From Streptomyces sp. NBC_00102 (GTDB lineage: Bacteria; Actinomycetota; Actinomycetes; Streptomycetales; Streptomycetaceae), in the NCBI RefSeq assembly GCF_026343115.1, contig NZ_JAPEMC010000001.1, positions 5,683,001 to 5,747,000 on the forward strand: DNA of 64,000 bases. Direction: 5' to 3'. Position numbers and translations under genes: made by a program. This document shows, piece by piece, positions 1 to 10,075 of the stretch (position 1 is its first letter; each line of letters begins with the position of its first letter). Below the pieces are notes generated by a model. It was given only the letters and a program-made list of their open reading frames with translations, was not told the DNA's origin and ran no database searches.

Positions 1-265
1 GCGCCTCGGCGTCCCCGAGCGCCGAGAGAGGGATCCGCGCGTCCCCGGCGACCAGGGAGTCCGCGACCACCCGGATGCGGACGGAGCCGTACGAACTGAC
101 CACGACCGCCGTCGCGGCCGTGCCTCCGACCAGACCCGCGAGCAGGTACAGGCCGCCGAGCGGCAGGAGCATCAGGGCGAAGGCCACCCCCACACCGAAG
201 GCGATGAGCCACCAGGTGCGGGGTGCGGTGAGGCGTTCGTCGAAGGGCGGTACGGAAGGCTGCAT
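1..265 (-). CDS. DUF3093 family membrane protein (partial, 3' end off window)
   Basis: Small membrane protein of unknown function in the actinobacterial DUF3093 family. Reading the minus strand from the ATG at 263-265 gives MQPSVPPFDERLTAPRTWW, then two hydrophobic segments (about residues 20-55), then a VVVSSYGSVRIRV stretch and the family-like SLVAGDARIPLSALGDAE before the window ends, still open. It diverges from the thioesterase-dut operon. The family is commonly found beside dut in streptomycetes, which supports the call. No function is inferred. Confidence 0.8.
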   Translation of the reverse strand, partial: MQPSVPPFDERLTAPRTWWLIAFGVGVAFALMLLPLGGLYLLAGLVGGTAATAVVVSSYGSVRIRVVADSLVAGDARIPLSALGDAEA

Positions 266-323
266 GGGAACAAGCTTGGCACGGCGAGACCCGCGGTCGG
301 GCTCGCGGGTAAGGTCTGCGCGT

Positions 324-908
324 GTGAGTGGAACATCTGCAGCTCTGACACCCCCGGCCGACGCGGTGGCACCCGTGCGGCACCCCGAGGCGCCCGCGCC
401 CGGTGAGCTTCTCGGCTCGCACTACGAACACTGTTTCGGCTGCGGCGGCGAGCAGCCCCACGGCCTGCACCTCGCGGCGCGGGCCGGTGAGGGCGTGAGC
501 GTGACCGCCGAGTTCACCGTGCGCCCCGAACACCAGGGAGCGCCCGGTCTGGCCCACGGCGGCGTGCTCGCCACGGCGCTGGACGAGACGCTCGGCTCGC
601 TGAGCTGGCTGCTGCGGGTCATCGCGGTCACCGGCCGGCTGGAGACCGACTTCTCGCAGCCCGTCCCGGTCGGCACCGTGCTGCACCTGGACGCGCGGGT
701 CGTCGCCGTGCACGGCAGGAAGATCTACTCCACCGCCATCGGCCGGATCGGCGGCCCCGGCGGCCCCGTCGCGGTGCGGGCCGACGCGCTCTTCGTCGAG
801 GTGAAGGTCGACCACTTCATCGACAACGGCCGCCCCGACGAGATCCGCGCGGCGATGGCCGACCCCGACCAGATCAAGCGTGCCCGAGCCTTCGAGGTGA
901 ACCCGTGA
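324..908 (+). CDS. PaaI-family hotdog thioesterase
   Basis: Predicted acyl-CoA thioesterase of the PaaI/hotdog fold, 194 aa. Residues about 35-45 hold a HCFGCGG motif. The central HQGAPGLAHGGVLATALDE carries the hotdog HGG and the catalytic-type acidic residue, and the C-terminal half reads as the remaining strands (TDFSQPVPVGT, ADALFVEV). The reading frame is open from position 75, but similarity only starts with VSGTSAALTPPAD, so the GTG at 324 is chosen. It ends inside the dut start (GTGA overlap at 905-908), indicating translational coupling. The natural substrate cannot be told from sequence. Confidence 0.85.
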   Translation: MSGTSAALTPPADAVAPVRHPEAPAPGELLGSHYEHCFGCGGEQPHGLHLAARAGEGVSVTAEFTVRPEHQGAPGLAHGGVLATALDETLGSLSWLLRVIAVTGRLETDFSQPVPVGTVLHLDARVVAVHGRKIYSTAIGRIGGPGGPVAVRADALFVEVKVDHFIDNGRPDEIRAAMADPDQIKRARAFEVNP

Positions 909-1435
909 CCCGTCCTCCCGTCGACGTCCTTCTCCGGCGCCTGGACCCGGAGGTCCCGGTTCCCGCGTACGGCCACCCCGGCGACGCCGGTGCCGACCTG
1001 GTGACCACGGAGGCGGCGGAACTCGCCCCGGGGGAGCGGGCGGTGCTGCCCACCGGCGTGTCGATCGCGCTGCCGGACGGCTACGCGGCGTTCGTGCACC
1101 CCCGCTCGGGCCTCGCGGCCCGCTGCGGAGTAGCCCTCGTGAATGCCCCGGGGACGGTGGATGCCGGGTACCGTGGAGAGATCAAGGTGATCGTCGTCAA
1201 CCTCGACCCGCGCGAGACCGTGCGGTTCGAGCGTTTCGACCGGATTGCCCAATTGATCGTCCAGCAGGTCGAGAAGGTGCGCTTCCACGAGGTCGCGGAA
1301 CTTCCCGGCTCGGCACGGGCCGAGGGGGGATTCGGGTCCACCGGCGGTCATGCCGCGGTGGACGGTGTCGGGGGCGGTATCACCCCGGGTGGGAACAACT
1401 ACGCTTCGGTCGTATCCGACCGGGAAGGACAGTGA
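905..1435 (+). CDS. dut: dUTP diphosphatase
   Basis: Hydrolyses dUTP to dUMP and pyrophosphate, which keeps uracil out of DNA and supplies dTMP synthesis. All family motifs are visible in the 176 aa: AGADLVTTE (motif 1), HPRSGLAARCGVALVNAPGTVDAGYRGE (motifs 2 and 3, containing the uracil-binding hairpin), RIAQLIVQ (motif 4) and the C-terminal glycine-rich RAEGGFGSTGGH (motif 5). The GTG at 905 overlaps the stop of the thioesterase gene by 4 nt. The DUF3710 gene follows one base after the stop. The C-terminal extension after motif 5 (about 30 residues) is of low complexity. Confidence 0.95.
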   Translation: MTRPPVDVLLRRLDPEVPVPAYGHPGDAGADLVTTEAAELAPGERAVLPTGVSIALPDGYAAFVHPRSGLAARCGVALVNAPGTVDAGYRGEIKVIVVNLDPRETVRFERFDRIAQLIVQQVEKVRFHEVAELPGSARAEGGFGSTGGHAAVDGVGGGITPGGNNYASVVSDREGQ

Positions 1436-1436
1436 C

Positions 1437-2207
1437 GTGTTCGGACGTCGCAAGAAGAGTGGTTCCGCCGAGGACGCGGTGGACGAAGCGCGCGAGACCG
1501 AGCAGGTCGCCGACGAGCTCGATGACGCCGACGACGCGGTGAGCGCCGGTCGGACGAACCTTCCGCCGGCCCCGCGGCCGGACGGACCCTGGGACATCTC
1601 CGAGGTCTCCAGGCCCGGCGAGGGCCGGGTCGACCTGGGCGGGATCTTCGTGCCCGGAGTCGAGGGCATGGAACTGCGCGTGGAGGTGGCCGGGGACGCG
1701 ATCGTCGCCGCCACCGTGGTGCTGCGCGACAGCGCGATCCAGTTGCAGGCCTTCGCCGCCCCCAAGAAGGAGGGCATCTGGGGCGAGGTCCGCGAGGAGA
1801 TCGCCTCGGGCATCACCAAGCAGGGCGGGATCATCGACGAGGTCGAGGGCCCGCTCGGCTGGGAGCTGCGCGCCCAGGTCCCCGTACAGCTTCCCGACGG
1901 GAAGAACGGTGTCCAGCTGGTGCGCTTCGTCGGCGTCGACGGACCCCGGTGGTTCCTGCGCGGAGTGATCTCGGGCCAGGGTGCCGTGCAGCCGCAGGCC
2001 GCCGGTCTCCTGGAGCAGATCTTCCGGGACACCGTGGTCGTCCGCGGCGAGGGCCCGATGGCCCCCCGCGACCCGATCGTCCTCAAGCTCCCCAACGACG
2101 CCCAGATGGTTCCCGAGGGCGTCCAGCAGGAGGAGCAGGAGAGCTCCAAGTTCTCCGGCGGCATGGGCCAGCTCCAGCGCGGACCGGAGATCAGCGAAAT
2201 TCGCTGA
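1437..2207 (+). CDS. DUF3710 protein
   Basis: Conserved actinobacterial protein of unknown function, 256 aa. It starts at GTG 1437 (VFGRRKKSGSAEDAVDEAR), one base after the dut stop, behind a clear GGGAAGGA at 1422-1429. The open frame extends upstream into dut, but the SD and the family-typical FGRRKKS start support 1437. Residues 1-40 are charged and acidic. The rest is a compact domain with strands such as GRVDLGGIFVPGVEGMELRV and a C-terminal LPNDAQMVP. It is cotranscribed with dut. In related genomes it sits next to the OB-fold and DUF3159 genes, which here lie 8.7 kb away beyond the kdp operon. Confidence 0.85.
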   Translation: MFGRRKKSGSAEDAVDEARETEQVADELDDADDAVSAGRTNLPPAPRPDGPWDISEVSRPGEGRVDLGGIFVPGVEGMELRVEVAGDAIVAATVVLRDSAIQLQAFAAPKKEGIWGEVREEIASGITKQGGIIDEVEGPLGWELRAQVPVQLPDGKNGVQLVRFVGVDGPRWFLRGVISGQGAVQPQAAGLLEQIFRDTVVVRGEGPMAPRDPIVLKLPNDAQMVPEGVQQEEQESSKFSGGMGQLQRGPEISEIR

Positions 2208-2236
2208 GAACGGCCCGCGCGGCGCGCGGATTCTTC

Positions 2237-2283
2237 AGGCCGGTGGGCCGTACCCCCTTTCCCGGGGTACGGCCCACCGGCCT
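2237..2283 (+). terminator. Terminator after the dut-DUF3710 operon
   Basis: Perfect 20-bp inverted repeat (2237-2256 with 2264-2283) with a 7-nt loop, immediately after the DUF3710 stop and ending in a short T run. It separates the dut operon from kdp. Confidence 0.8.
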
Positions 2284-2286
2284 TTC

Positions 2287-2326
2287 CGTACGCCGCCCAC
2301 CGGCCTCGTACGCCGCCCACCGGCCT
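2287..2326. repeat. Two tandem 20-bp repeats
   Basis: The 20-mer CGTACGCCGCCCACCGGCCT occurs twice head to tail (2287-2306 and 2307-2326). Its second half is the same as the 3' arm of the preceding terminator, so it looks like a local expansion of the terminator arm. Confidence 0.8.
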
Positions 2327-2552
2327 TTTCGCGTGCGGTTCGGGTCGCGTCCACAGGTGCCGAACCGCACGTGGTGACGCGTGTCGCCAGAGCTTCCGGT
2401 GAGCCGGCGTCAGGGGCGCGTATCGGCGCCGTAAGGGCGCCGTCAAGGGAACGGCCGTCCTCGTATGGAAGCCATCAACGGTGGCCTGAAATGCTCTGGC
2501 CGGAGGTTTGCTCAGGGGGTCCGAGAAACCGAACCTCATCTAGGAGCACACG
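2327..2552 (+). promoter_or_regulatory. kdp upstream control region
   Basis: Non-coding stretch ahead of the kdp genes. It contains an 11-bp inverted repeat (2333-2343 with 2360-2370, arms GTGCGGTTCGG/CCGAACCGCAC) with a 16-nt spacer, and an SD-like TAGGAGC at 2541-2547 in front of the first small ORF. This is the expected place for a KdpE-controlled promoter, but no KdpE site could be identified by eye. Confidence 0.4.
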
Positions 2553-2636
2553 ATGGCCGACGTGGCCTTCGTCGTCACCACGATCGCGGTCTTCGCGCTG
2601 GTGGCCCTCATCGCCAGGGGGGTGGCGAAGCTGTGA
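2553..2636 (+). CDS. 27-aa single-span membrane peptide at the head of the kdp operon
   Basis: A 27-codon ORF (MADVAFVVTTIAVFALVALI..., ending RGVAKL). It has an ATG start and an SD (AGGAG at 2542-2546), and its stop overlaps the kdpF GTG by 4 nt. About 18 residues form one hydrophobic helix with a basic C-terminus. It resembles KdpF in size and topology but is a separate gene directly upstream of the better KdpF match. It may be a second KdpF-like stabilising peptide of the KdpFABC complex. That role is inferred from position and topology only. Confidence 0.65.
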   Translation: MADVAFVVTTIAVFALVALIARGVAKL

Positions 2637-2722
2637 CTGCCGAGAACATCGCCGGCCTCGTCGTGGCCGTCGCCCTGCTGGGCTACCTCGTCCTCGCCCT
2701 TCTGTACCCGGAGAGGTTCTAG
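2633..2722 (+). CDS. kdpF: KdpF, small subunit of K+-transporting ATPase
   Basis: 29-aa peptide (VTAENIAGLVVAVALLGYLV, then LALLYPERF) with one transmembrane helix and the YPERF tail typical of KdpF. KdpF stabilises the KdpABC complex in the membrane. It starts with GTG at 2633, overlapping the preceding small ORF by 4 nt, and ends 6 nt before kdpA. Confidence 0.9.
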   Translation: MTAENIAGLVVAVALLGYLVLALLYPERF

Positions 2723-2728
2723 CCCGAC

Positions 2729-4393
2729 ATGAGTCCCCTCCTCGCCGGTGTGCTCCAAGTGCTCGCGCTGATCGTCGCGCTGGGCCTGGCCTACCGCCCC
2801 CTCGGCGACCACATGGCACGCGTCTACTCCTCCGACAAGCACCTGCGCGTCGAGAAGTGGATGTACCGGGCCATAGGCGCCGACCCCGGAACCCAGATGC
2901 GCTGGCCCGCGTACCTCCGCGGCGTCCTCGCCTTCTCCGCGGTGAGCCTGCTCTTCCTCTACCTGCTCCAGCGGGTGCAGGGCAGCCTGCCCGGCTCCCT
3001 CGGCTTCGTCTCGATCGACCCGGACCAGGCGTTCAACACCGCCGCGTCCTTCGTCGCCAACACCAACTGGCAGTCGTACTACGGCGAGCAGGCCATGGGC
3101 CACGTCGTGCAGACCGGCGGCCTCGCGGTGCAGAACTTCGTCTCCGCCGCCGTCGGCATGGCCGTCGCGGTGGCGCTCGTCCGGGGCTTCGCCCGGTCCC
3201 GCACCGGTGAACTCGGCAACTTCTGGTCCGACCTGGTGCGCGGCACCGTCCGCATCCTGCTGCCCATCTCGGTGCTCGGCGCCCTGGTGCTGGTCGCCTG
3301 CGGCGCCATCCAGAACTTCTCCGGCATCCACGAAGTCGGCCAGTTCATGGGCGGCTCGCAGCAGTGGAACGGCGGCGCGGTCGCCTCGCAGGAGGTCATC
3401 AAGGAGCTGGGCACGAACGGCGGCGGTTACTTCAACGCCAACTCCGCCCACCCCTTCGAGAACCCCAACGGCTTCACCAACCTCTTCGAAGCCTTCCTGA
3501 TCCTCGTCATCCCCTTCGCGCTGACCCGCACCTTCGGCCGCATGGTCGGCTCGCTCAAGCAGGGGTACGCGATCCTCGGCACGATGGCCGCCATCTGGAT
3601 CGGCTTCATCGCGCTGATGATGTGGACCGAGTTCGCCCACCACGGCCCCGCGTTCGACATCGCGGGCGGAGCGATGGAGGGCAAGGAGAACCGGTTCGGC
3701 GTCGCCGGATCCTCGATCTTCGCCGTCACCACGACGCTCACCTCCACCGGTGCGGTCGACTCGTTCCACTCCTCGTTCACCGGCTTCGGCGGCGGCATCA
3801 CCATGCTGGGCATGCAGCTCGGCGAGATCGCCCCCGGTGGGGTCGGCTCCGGCCTCTACGGCATGCTGATCATGGCGATCATCGCGGTCTTCCTGGCCGG
3901 CCTGATGGTCGGGCGCACCCCGGAGTACCTCGGCAAGAAGATCGGCACCCGCGAGATCAAGCTCGCGGCCTGCTACATCCTCATCACCCCCGCCCTGGCG
4001 CTCGGCTTCACCGCCGCGGCGATGGCACTGCCCACCCCGGGCAACTCCATGACCAACAGCGGCGCGCACGGTTTCTCCGAGATCCTGTACGCCTACACCT
4101 CCGGTGCCAACAACAATGGTTCCGCCTTCGCCGGCCTCAACGCCGACACCCAGTGGTTCAACACCACCATCGGGCTCGCGATGCTTCTCGGCCGGTTCGT
4201 CCCGATGGTCTTCGTGCTGGCCCTGGCCGGCTCGCTGGCCGAGCAGAAGCCCGTACCGGAGACCAGCGGCACCCTCAGCACGCACAAGCCGCTCTTCAGC
4301 GGACTGCTGGTCGGCGCCGTCATGATCGTCACCGGTCTGACCTACTTCCCCGCCCTCGCTCTGGGCCCGCTCGCCGAGGGGCTGGCGTCATGA
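2729..4393 (+). CDS. kdpA: KdpA, K+-binding subunit of K+-transporting ATPase
   Basis: Potassium-channel-like subunit of the high-affinity KdpFABC pump, 554 aa, close to the usual length (557 in E. coli). About ten membrane segments are visible. Selectivity-filter-like loops are recognisable: [50 protein letters not shown] and [14 protein letters not shown]. The stop overlaps the kdpB ATG (ATGA at 4390-4393). It functions with KdpB (P-type ATPase) and KdpC and is probably controlled by the downstream kdpDE pair. Confidence 0.97.
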   Translation: MSPLLAGVLQVLALIVALGLAYRPLGDHMARVYSSDKHLRVEKWMYRAIGADPGTQMRWPAYLRGVLAFSAVSLLFLYLLQRVQGSLPGSLGFVSIDPDQAFNTAASFVANTNWQSYYGEQAMGHVVQTGGLAVQNFVSAAVGMAVAVALVRGFARSRTGELGNFWSDLVRGTVRILLPISVLGALVLVACGAIQNFSGIHEVGQFMGGSQQWNGGAVASQEVIKELGTNGGGYFNANSAHPFENPNGFTNLFEAFLILVIPFALTRTFGRMVGSLKQGYAILGTMAAIWIGFIALMMWTEFAHHGPAFDIAGGAMEGKENRFGVAGSSIFAVTTTLTSTGAVDSFHSSFTGFGGGITMLGMQLGEIAPGGVGSGLYGMLIMAIIAVFLAGLMVGRTPEYLGKKIGTREIKLAACYILITPALALGFTAAAMALPTPGNSMTNSGAHGFSEILYAYTSGANNNGSAFAGLNADTQWFNTTIGLAMLLGRFVPMVFVLALAGSLAEQKPVPETSGTLSTHKPLFSGLLVGAVMIVTGLTYFPALALGPLAEGLAS

Positions 4394-6519
4394 CCACACG
4401 AACCCCGCAAGAGGACACCATGTCCACCGTCATTCAGCCGCCCGCACCGCACGGGGACGGGCCGGCCGAACCGAAGCCCGCCGCCGCCCGCGTGGGCGGA
4501 GGATTCTTCGATCCGAAGCAGCTGCTCACCTCCCTCCCGGACGCGGTACGCAAGCTCGACCCCCGGGTGATGGTCAAGTCCCCGGTGATGTTCGTCGTCC
4601 TGATCGGCTCGGTCTTCACCACGGTCCTCGCGGCCACGGACCCCACCGACTGGTTCGGCTGGGCCATCGCGGTCTGGCTGTGGCTGACGACGATCTTCGC
4701 CAACCTCGCCGAGGCGGTGGCCGAGGGCCGCGGCAAGGCGCAGGCCGACACCCTGCGCAAGGCCAAGACCGACACGGTCGCCCGCCGGCTGAACGGCTCC
4801 CGCGAGGAGAGCGTCCCCGGCACCGAACTGCGCATCGGCGACCTGGTCGTCTGCGAGGCCGGCGACGTCATCCCCGGCGACGGCGACGTGGTCGAAGGCG
4901 TGGCGTCGGTGGACGAGTCCGCGATCACGGGCGAGTCCGCCCCGGTGATCCGCGAGTCCGGCGGTGACCGCAGTGCCGTCACCGGCGGTACGAAGGTCCT
5001 CTCCGACCGCATCGTCATCAAGATCACGACCAAGCCGGGCGAGACCTTCATCGACCGGATGATCAACCTGGTCGAGGGCGCGGCCCGGCAGAAGACGCCC
5101 AACGAGATCGCGCTGAACATCCTGCTGGCGTCGCTCACCATCGTCTTCCTGCTCGCCGTGGTGACCCTCCAGCCGTTCGCGATCTACGCGGGCAACAAGC
5201 AGTCGATGATCGTGCTGGCCGCGTTGCTGGTCTGCCTGATCCCGACGACGATCGGCGCGCTGCTCTCCGCGATCGGCATCGCCGGCATGGACCGGCTGGT
5301 GCAGCGCAACGTCCTGGCCATGTCCGGCCGGGCCGTGGAGGCCGCGGGCGACGTCTCGACCCTGCTGCTCGACAAGACCGGCACCATCACCCTCGGCAAC
5401 CGCCAGGCCGCCGAGTTCCTCCCCGTCGCCGGCACGACCGAGGCCGAGCTCGCGGACGCCGCGCAGCTCTCCTCGCTCGCCGACGAGACCCCCGAGGGCC
5501 GCTCCATCGTGGTCCTCGCCAAGGACAGGTACGGGCTGCGCGAGCGCCACCGCGGCGAACTGGCGCACGCCGTCTGGGTCGAGTTCACCGCCCAGACCCG
5601 CATGTCGGGCGTGGACGTGGACGGCCGCTGTGTCCGCAAGGGCGCGACCGGTTCGGTGGTGGCCTGGGTGAAGGAGCGCGGGGGAGCCGTCGCGGACGAC
5701 GCCCAGGCGCTGACCGACCGGATCTCGCAGGCCGGCGGCACCCCGCTGCTGGTGGCGGTCGACGACGCCGACGGCGCCCGGGTCCTGGGTGTCGTCCACC
5801 TCAAGGACGTCGTCAAGGAGGGCATGCGGGAGCGGTTCGACGAACTGCGCCGGATGGGCATCCGCACGGTGATGATCACCGGTGACAACCCGCTGACCGC
5901 CAAGGCGATCGCCGAGGAGGCGGGGGTCGACGACTTCCTCGCCGAGGCGACGCCCGAGGACAAGATGGCCCTCATCAAGCGGGAGCAGGCGGGCGGCAAG
6001 CTCGTCGCGATGACCGGTGACGGCACGAACGACGCCCCCGCGCTCGCCCAGGCCGACGTCGGCGTGGCGATGAACACGGGCACCTCGGCCGCCAAGGAGG
6101 CCGGGAACATGGTGGACCTGGACTCCAACCCCACCAAGCTGATCGAGATCGTCGCGATCGGCAAGCAGCTCCTGATCACCCGCGGTGCGCTGACGACCTT
6201 CTCGATCGCCAACGACGTCGCGAAGTACTTCGCGATCATCCCGGCCATGTTCGCGGTGGTCTACCCGGGCCTGGACAAGCTCAACATCATGCGGCTCGAC
6301 TCCCCGCAGTCCGCGATCCTGTCCGCCGTCGTCTTCAACGCGCTGATCATCGTCGCGCTGGTGCCGCTCGCCCTCAAGGGAGTCCGCTACCGCCCCGCCG
6401 GCGCGGACAGCATGCTCCGGCGCAACCTCGGGATCTACGGCCTCGGCGGCCTGGTCGCCCCGTTCATCGGCATCAAGATCATCGACCTGATCATCTCCCT
6501 CATCCCCGGAATCGGCTGA
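4390..6519 (+). CDS. kdpB: KdpB, P-type ATPase subunit
   Basis: ATP-hydrolysing subunit of the Kdp pump, 709 aa from ATG 4390. The phosphorylation motif DKTGT is at about D328, the TGES actuator motif (AITGESAPV) lies upstream, and the P-domain motifs [10 protein letters not shown] and [25 protein letters not shown] follow. The open frame runs far upstream across kdpA, but that part is an out-of-frame shadow. ATG 4390 gives an ATGA overlap with kdpA. ATG 4420 has a better SD (AAGAGG) and would give 699 aa, so either start is possible. Confidence 0.96.
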   Translation: MTTRTPQEDTMSTVIQPPAPHGDGPAEPKPAAARVGGGFFDPKQLLTSLPDAVRKLDPRVMVKSPVMFVVLIGSVFTTVLAATDPTDWFGWAIAVWLWLTTIFANLAEAVAEGRGKAQADTLRKAKTDTVARRLNGSREESVPGTELRIGDLVVCEAGDVIPGDGDVVEGVASVDESAITGESAPVIRESGGDRSAVTGGTKVLSDRIVIKITTKPGETFIDRMINLVEGAARQKTPNEIALNILLASLTIVFLLAVVTLQPFAIYAGNKQSMIVLAALLVCLIPTTIGALLSAIGIAGMDRLVQRNVLAMSGRAVEAAGDVSTLLLDKTGTITLGNRQAAEFLPVAGTTEAELADAAQLSSLADETPEGRSIVVLAKDRYGLRERHRGELAHAVWVEFTAQTRMSGVDVDGRCVRKGATGSVVAWVKERGGAVADDAQALTDRISQAGGTPLLVAVDDADGARVLGVVHLKDVVKEGMRERFDELRRMGIRTVMITGDNPLTAKAIAEEAGVDDFLAEATPEDKMALIKREQAGGKLVAMTGDGTNDAPALAQADVGVAMNTGTSAAKEAGNMVDLDSNPTKLIEIVAIGKQLLITRGALTTFSIANDVAKYFAIIPAMFAVVYPGLDKLNIMRLDSPQSAILSAVVFNALIIVALVPLALKGVRYRPAGADSMLRRNLGIYGLGGLVAPFIGIKIIDLIISLIPGIG

Positions 6520-6524
6520 TCGGC

Positions 6525-7193
6525 ATGAACACCTCCGTAGGAAACACGACCCGGCTGCTGCTGGCCGGTCTGAGGGCCCTGCTCGTCCTCACCCTGGTCT
6601 GCGGCGTCATCTACCCGCTCGCGGTCACCGGTGTCGCCCAGGCGCTCTTCTCCCACAAGGCCAACGGCTCCGAGGTCAGCAGCGACGGCAAGGTCGTCGG
6701 CTCCGAGCTGATCGGCCAGCGCTACGACCTGCCCCTGAAGGACGGCCTGGAGACGGCGGACCCGGACCTCAAGTGGTTCCAGCCCCGCCCGTCCAACGGT
6801 CTCGGCAGCAACGGCGTCAACACCCAGTACAAGATCATCCTCTCCGGGGCGACCAACCGCTCCGGCGACAACAAGGACCTGATCGACTGGGTCACCGCCG
6901 CCAAGGCGGCCGTGGTCAAGGACAACTCCGTCCCCGGCCACCCGGTCGACCCCGACGACGTGCCGGCCGACGCCGTCACCTCCTCCGGCTCCGGCCTCGA
7001 CCCCGACATCTCCCCGGAGTACGCGGAGATCCAGATCCGCCGCGTCGCCGAGAAGAACCACCTCGGGGTCGACCAGGTCACCAAGCTCGTGGACGACAAC
7101 ACCAGCGGACGCATCATCGGCTTCATCGGCGAACCCCGCGTCAACGTCCTCCAGCTCAACATCGCGCTGAAGGAACTGGTCGCCGCCGGCTGA
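6525..7193 (+). CDS. kdpC: KdpC subunit of K+-transporting ATPase
   Basis: 222-aa subunit with one N-terminal membrane helix (residues about 12-36) and an extracytoplasmic domain. The family signatures YFQPRPS-like KWFQPRPSNGLGSNG, SGSGLDPDISPEYA and the C-terminal RVNVLQLNIALKEL are all present. It assists ATP binding and assembly of KdpFABC. It starts 5 nt after kdpB and is followed by a double hairpin, so kdpFABC is probably one transcript ending here. Confidence 0.96.
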   Translation: MNTSVGNTTRLLLAGLRALLVLTLVCGVIYPLAVTGVAQALFSHKANGSEVSSDGKVVGSELIGQRYDLPLKDGLETADPDLKWFQPRPSNGLGSNGVNTQYKIILSGATNRSGDNKDLIDWVTAAKAAVVKDNSVPGHPVDPDDVPADAVTSSGSGLDPDISPEYAEIQIRRVAEKNHLGVDQVTKLVDDNTSGRIIGFIGEPRVNVLQLNIALKELVAAG

Positions 7194-7204
7194 CGGCGAG
7201 AGCG

Positions 7205-7278
7205 CTCCGGGGCCCGGCGGAGCCCCGGAGCCGCCGCGTGTCCCGCCCGGCCCTCCTCCCCTGGGCCGGGCGGGACAC
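7205..7278 (+). terminator. Tandem hairpins between kdpC and kdpD
   Basis: Two consecutive stem-loops: CTCCGGGGC/GCCCCGGAG (7206-7230 region) and a perfect 16-bp stem (7238-7253 with 7263-7278). They probably end or attenuate the kdpFABC transcript. A TAGCGT at 7356-7361 could be the -10 of a separate kdpDE promoter. Confidence 0.7.
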
Positions 7279-7414
7279 ACGGCGTCCCGCATCAGGGTTC
7301 CGTCAATACGGTCCCCCGGCACAACCGCCATCCGAAATGCCCGGATCTCCGGGAGTAGCGTCGTCAGTGGCTGCCGCACGGGCCGCAGCCCGCGCAAGAG
7401 AAGACAATGGGGCC

Positions 7415-9958
7415 ATGGCACGCGGCAAGCTTCGTATCTACCTGGGGGCGGCACCCGGCGTCGGCAAGACCTACGCCATGCTCTCGGAGGCCCACCGGCG
7501 CATCGAACGGGGCACCGACTGCGTCGTCGCCTTCGTCGAGCACCACGACCGGCCCCGTACCGAGGTCATGCTGCACGGCCTCGAACAGATCCGGCGGCGC
7601 GAGATCGAGTACCGCTCGGCGGTCTTCACCGAGATGGACGTGGACGCCGTACTCGAACGGGCACCCGCGGTGGCCCTCGTCGACGAACTCGCCCACACCA
7701 ACGTCCCCGGCGCCCGCAACGCCAAGCGCTGGCAGGACGTCGAGGAACTCCTCCAGGCCGGCATCGACGTCGTCTCGACCGTCAACATCCAGCACCTGGA
7801 ATCGCTCGGCGACGTGGTCGAGTCGATAACCGGCGTCCGGCAGCGCGAGACCGTCCCCGACGAGGTCGTCCGCCGTGCCGACCAGATCGAACTCGTCGAC
7901 ATGTCGCCCCAGGCGCTGCGCCGCCGCATGGCCCACGGCAACATCTACAAGCCCGACAAGCTCGACGCGGCCCTCTCCAACTACTTCCGCCCCGGCAACC
8001 TCACCGCCCTGCGCGAGCTGGCCCTGCTCTGGGTCGCCGACCGGGTCGACGAGTACCTCCAGCAGTACCGGGGCGAGCACAACATCAACTCCACCTGGCA
8101 GGCCCGCGAGCGCATCGTCGTCGGACTCACCGGCGGACCCGAGGGCCGCACCCTCATACGCCGCGCCTCCCGGATGGCCGCCAAGGGCTCCGGCAGCGAG
8201 ATCCTCGCCGTCTACATCGCCCGCAGCGACGGCCTCACCTCGGCCTCGCCCAAGGAACTCACCGTCCAGCGGACCCTCGTCGAGGACCTGGGCGGGACCT
8301 TCCACCACGTCATCGGCGACGACATCCCCGCCGCCCTCCTTGCCTTCGCGCGTGGGGTCAACGCCACCCAGATCGTCCTCGGCTCCAGCCGCCGCAAGAC
8401 CTGGCAGTACATCTACGGCCCCGGCGTGGGCGCCACCGTCGCCCGCGAGTCCGGGCCGGACCTCGACGTCCACATCGTCACCCACGACGAGGTGGCCAAG
8501 GGCAGAGGACTGCCCATCGCCCGGGGCGCCCGGCTCGGCCGCGCCCGGATCATCTGGGGCTGGCTCGTCGGCGTCGGGGGGCCTGCCCTCCTCTCCGTAC
8601 TGCTGCGCAGCATGGAGGACGGCCCCGGGCTCGCCAACGACGTCCTGCTCTTCCTCTTCCTGACCGTGGCCGCCGCCCTGCTCGGCGGCCTGCTCCCGGC
8701 CCTCGCGTCCGCCGCCGCCGGGTCCCTGCTGCTGAACTACTGGTTCACCCCACCGACCCACACCCTGACCGTGCAGGACCCGGAGAACATCGTCGCCATC
8801 GTGATCTTCTTCGCGGTGGCGGTCGCGGTCGCCTCCGTGGTCGACCTCGCGGCGAGACGCACCCACCAGGCCGCACGACTGCGCGCGGAATCGGAGATCC
8901 TCTCCTTCCTGGCCGGCAGCGTGCTGCGCGGCGAGACGACCCTCGACGCCCTGCTGGAACGGGTCCGGGAGACCTTCGCCATGGAGTCCGTCGCCCTGCT
9001 GGAGCGGCAGAACGACGTCGAACCGTGGACCTGCGCCGGATCGGTCGGGCCCAGCCCGGTGACCCGGCCCGACGATGCCGACGTGGACATGCCGGTCGGT
9101 GACCACATGGCGCTCGCGCTCTCCGGCCGGGTCCTGCCCGCCGAGGACCGCCGGGTGCTCGGCGCGTTCGCCGCGCAGGCGGCCGTCGTACTGGACCGCC
9201 AGCGCCTGGTCGGCGAGGCCGAGAAGGCCCGCAGGCTCGCCGAGGGCAACCGCATCAGGACCGCCCTGCTGGCCGCCGTCAGCCACGACCTGCGCACCCC
9301 TCTCGCCGCCATCAAGGCCGCCGTCAGCTCGCTGCGCTCCGACGACGTCGCCTGGTCCGAGGACGACGAGGCGGAACTCCTCGAAGGCATAGAGAACGGC
9401 GCCGACCGCCTCGACCACCTCGTCGGCAACCTGCTCGACATGTCCCGCCTCCAGACCGGGACCGTCACCCCGCTGATCCGCGAGATCGACCTCGACGAGG
9501 TGGTCCCCATGGCGCTCGGCGGCGTACCCGAGGGCAGCGTCGAGCTCGACATCCCGGAGACCCTGCCGATGGTCGCCGTCGACCCCGGCCTGCTGGAGCG
9601 GACCGTGGCCAACGTCGTGGAGAACGCCGTCAAGTACAGTCCTGACGGTTCACCCGTCGTGGTGGCCGCCAGCACGCTGGGCGACCGCGTCGAACTCAGG
9701 GTCTCCGACCAGGGGCCCGGCGTCCCCGACGAGGGCAAGCGGCGGATCTTCGAGCCCTTCCAGCGGTACGGCGACGCCCCGCGCGGCGCCGGCGTCGGCC
9801 TCGGCCTCGCCGTCGCCCGGGGGTTCGCCGAGTCGATGGGCGGCACCCTCGACGCCGAGGACACCCCCGGCGGCGGCATGACCATGGTGCTCACGCTCAA
9901 GACGGCGGCCGGCTACGTCCCCTCCAGTCCGGACCTCTCCCCGCAGGTCACCTCGTGA
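7415..9958 (+). CDS. kdpD: KdpD sensor histidine kinase
   Basis: Sensor kinase for potassium limitation and turgor, 847 aa. The order is: KdpD N-terminal domain with Walker A (GAAPGVGKTYAM, residues about 10-21) and LVDELAHTNVPGARNAKRW; a universal-stress-like domain (about 220-365); the DUF4118 membrane region with four helices (about 385-480); a GAF-like region; HisKA with SHDLRTPLAAIKAAV (H about 624); and HATPase_c with N-box NVVENAVKYSPDG and G-boxes. ATG 7415 is preferred. An in-frame GTG at 7367 lying 5 nt after a TAGCGT -10-like hexamer is an alternative that adds 16 residues. Confidence 0.96.
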   Translation: MARGKLRIYLGAAPGVGKTYAMLSEAHRRIERGTDCVVAFVEHHDRPRTEVMLHGLEQIRRREIEYRSAVFTEMDVDAVLERAPAVALVDELAHTNVPGARNAKRWQDVEELLQAGIDVVSTVNIQHLESLGDVVESITGVRQRETVPDEVVRRADQIELVDMSPQALRRRMAHGNIYKPDKLDAALSNYFRPGNLTALRELALLWVADRVDEYLQQYRGEHNINSTWQARERIVVGLTGGPEGRTLIRRASRMAAKGSGSEILAVYIARSDGLTSASPKELTVQRTLVEDLGGTFHHVIGDDIPAALLAFARGVNATQIVLGSSRRKTWQYIYGPGVGATVARESGPDLDVHIVTHDEVAKGRGLPIARGARLGRARIIWGWLVGVGGPALLSVLLRSMEDGPGLANDVLLFLFLTVAAALLGGLLPALASAAAGSLLLNYWFTPPTHTLTVQDPENIVAIVIFFAVAVAVASVVDLAARRTHQAARLRAESEILSFLAGSVLRGETTLDALLERVRETFAMESVALLERQNDVEPWTCAGSVGPSPVTRPDDADVDMPVGDHMALALSGRVLPAEDRRVLGAFAAQAAVVLDRQRLVGEAEKARRLAEGNRIRTALLAAVSHDLRTPLAAIKAAVSSLRSDDVAWSEDDEAELLEGIENGADRLDHLVGNLLDMSRLQTGTVTPLIREIDLDEVVPMALGGVPEGSVELDIPETLPMVAVDPGLLERTVANVVENAVKYSPDGSPVVVAASTLGDRVELRVSDQGPGVPDEGKRRIFEPFQRYGDAPRGAGVGLGLAVARGFAESMGGTLDAEDTPGGGMTMVLTLKTAAGYVPSSPDLSPQVTS

Positions 9959-10075
9959 CGCCGTGACCACAGCGGCGTCGGGGGCGTACGTGGTGCCCGA
10001 GGCGTCCGTCACACCCCCGACATCCGCGTGCATCAGAATCTCTTCTCCGTACAGCAGCAGAAAGGCAGGACCGCG

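Noticed and set aside
3364..4389. Upstream extension of the kdpB frame across kdpA
   Set aside because: The extension is Arg/His/Pro-rich shadow sequence. kdpA is unmistakable in its own frame and kdpB homology starts at about 4390-4420.
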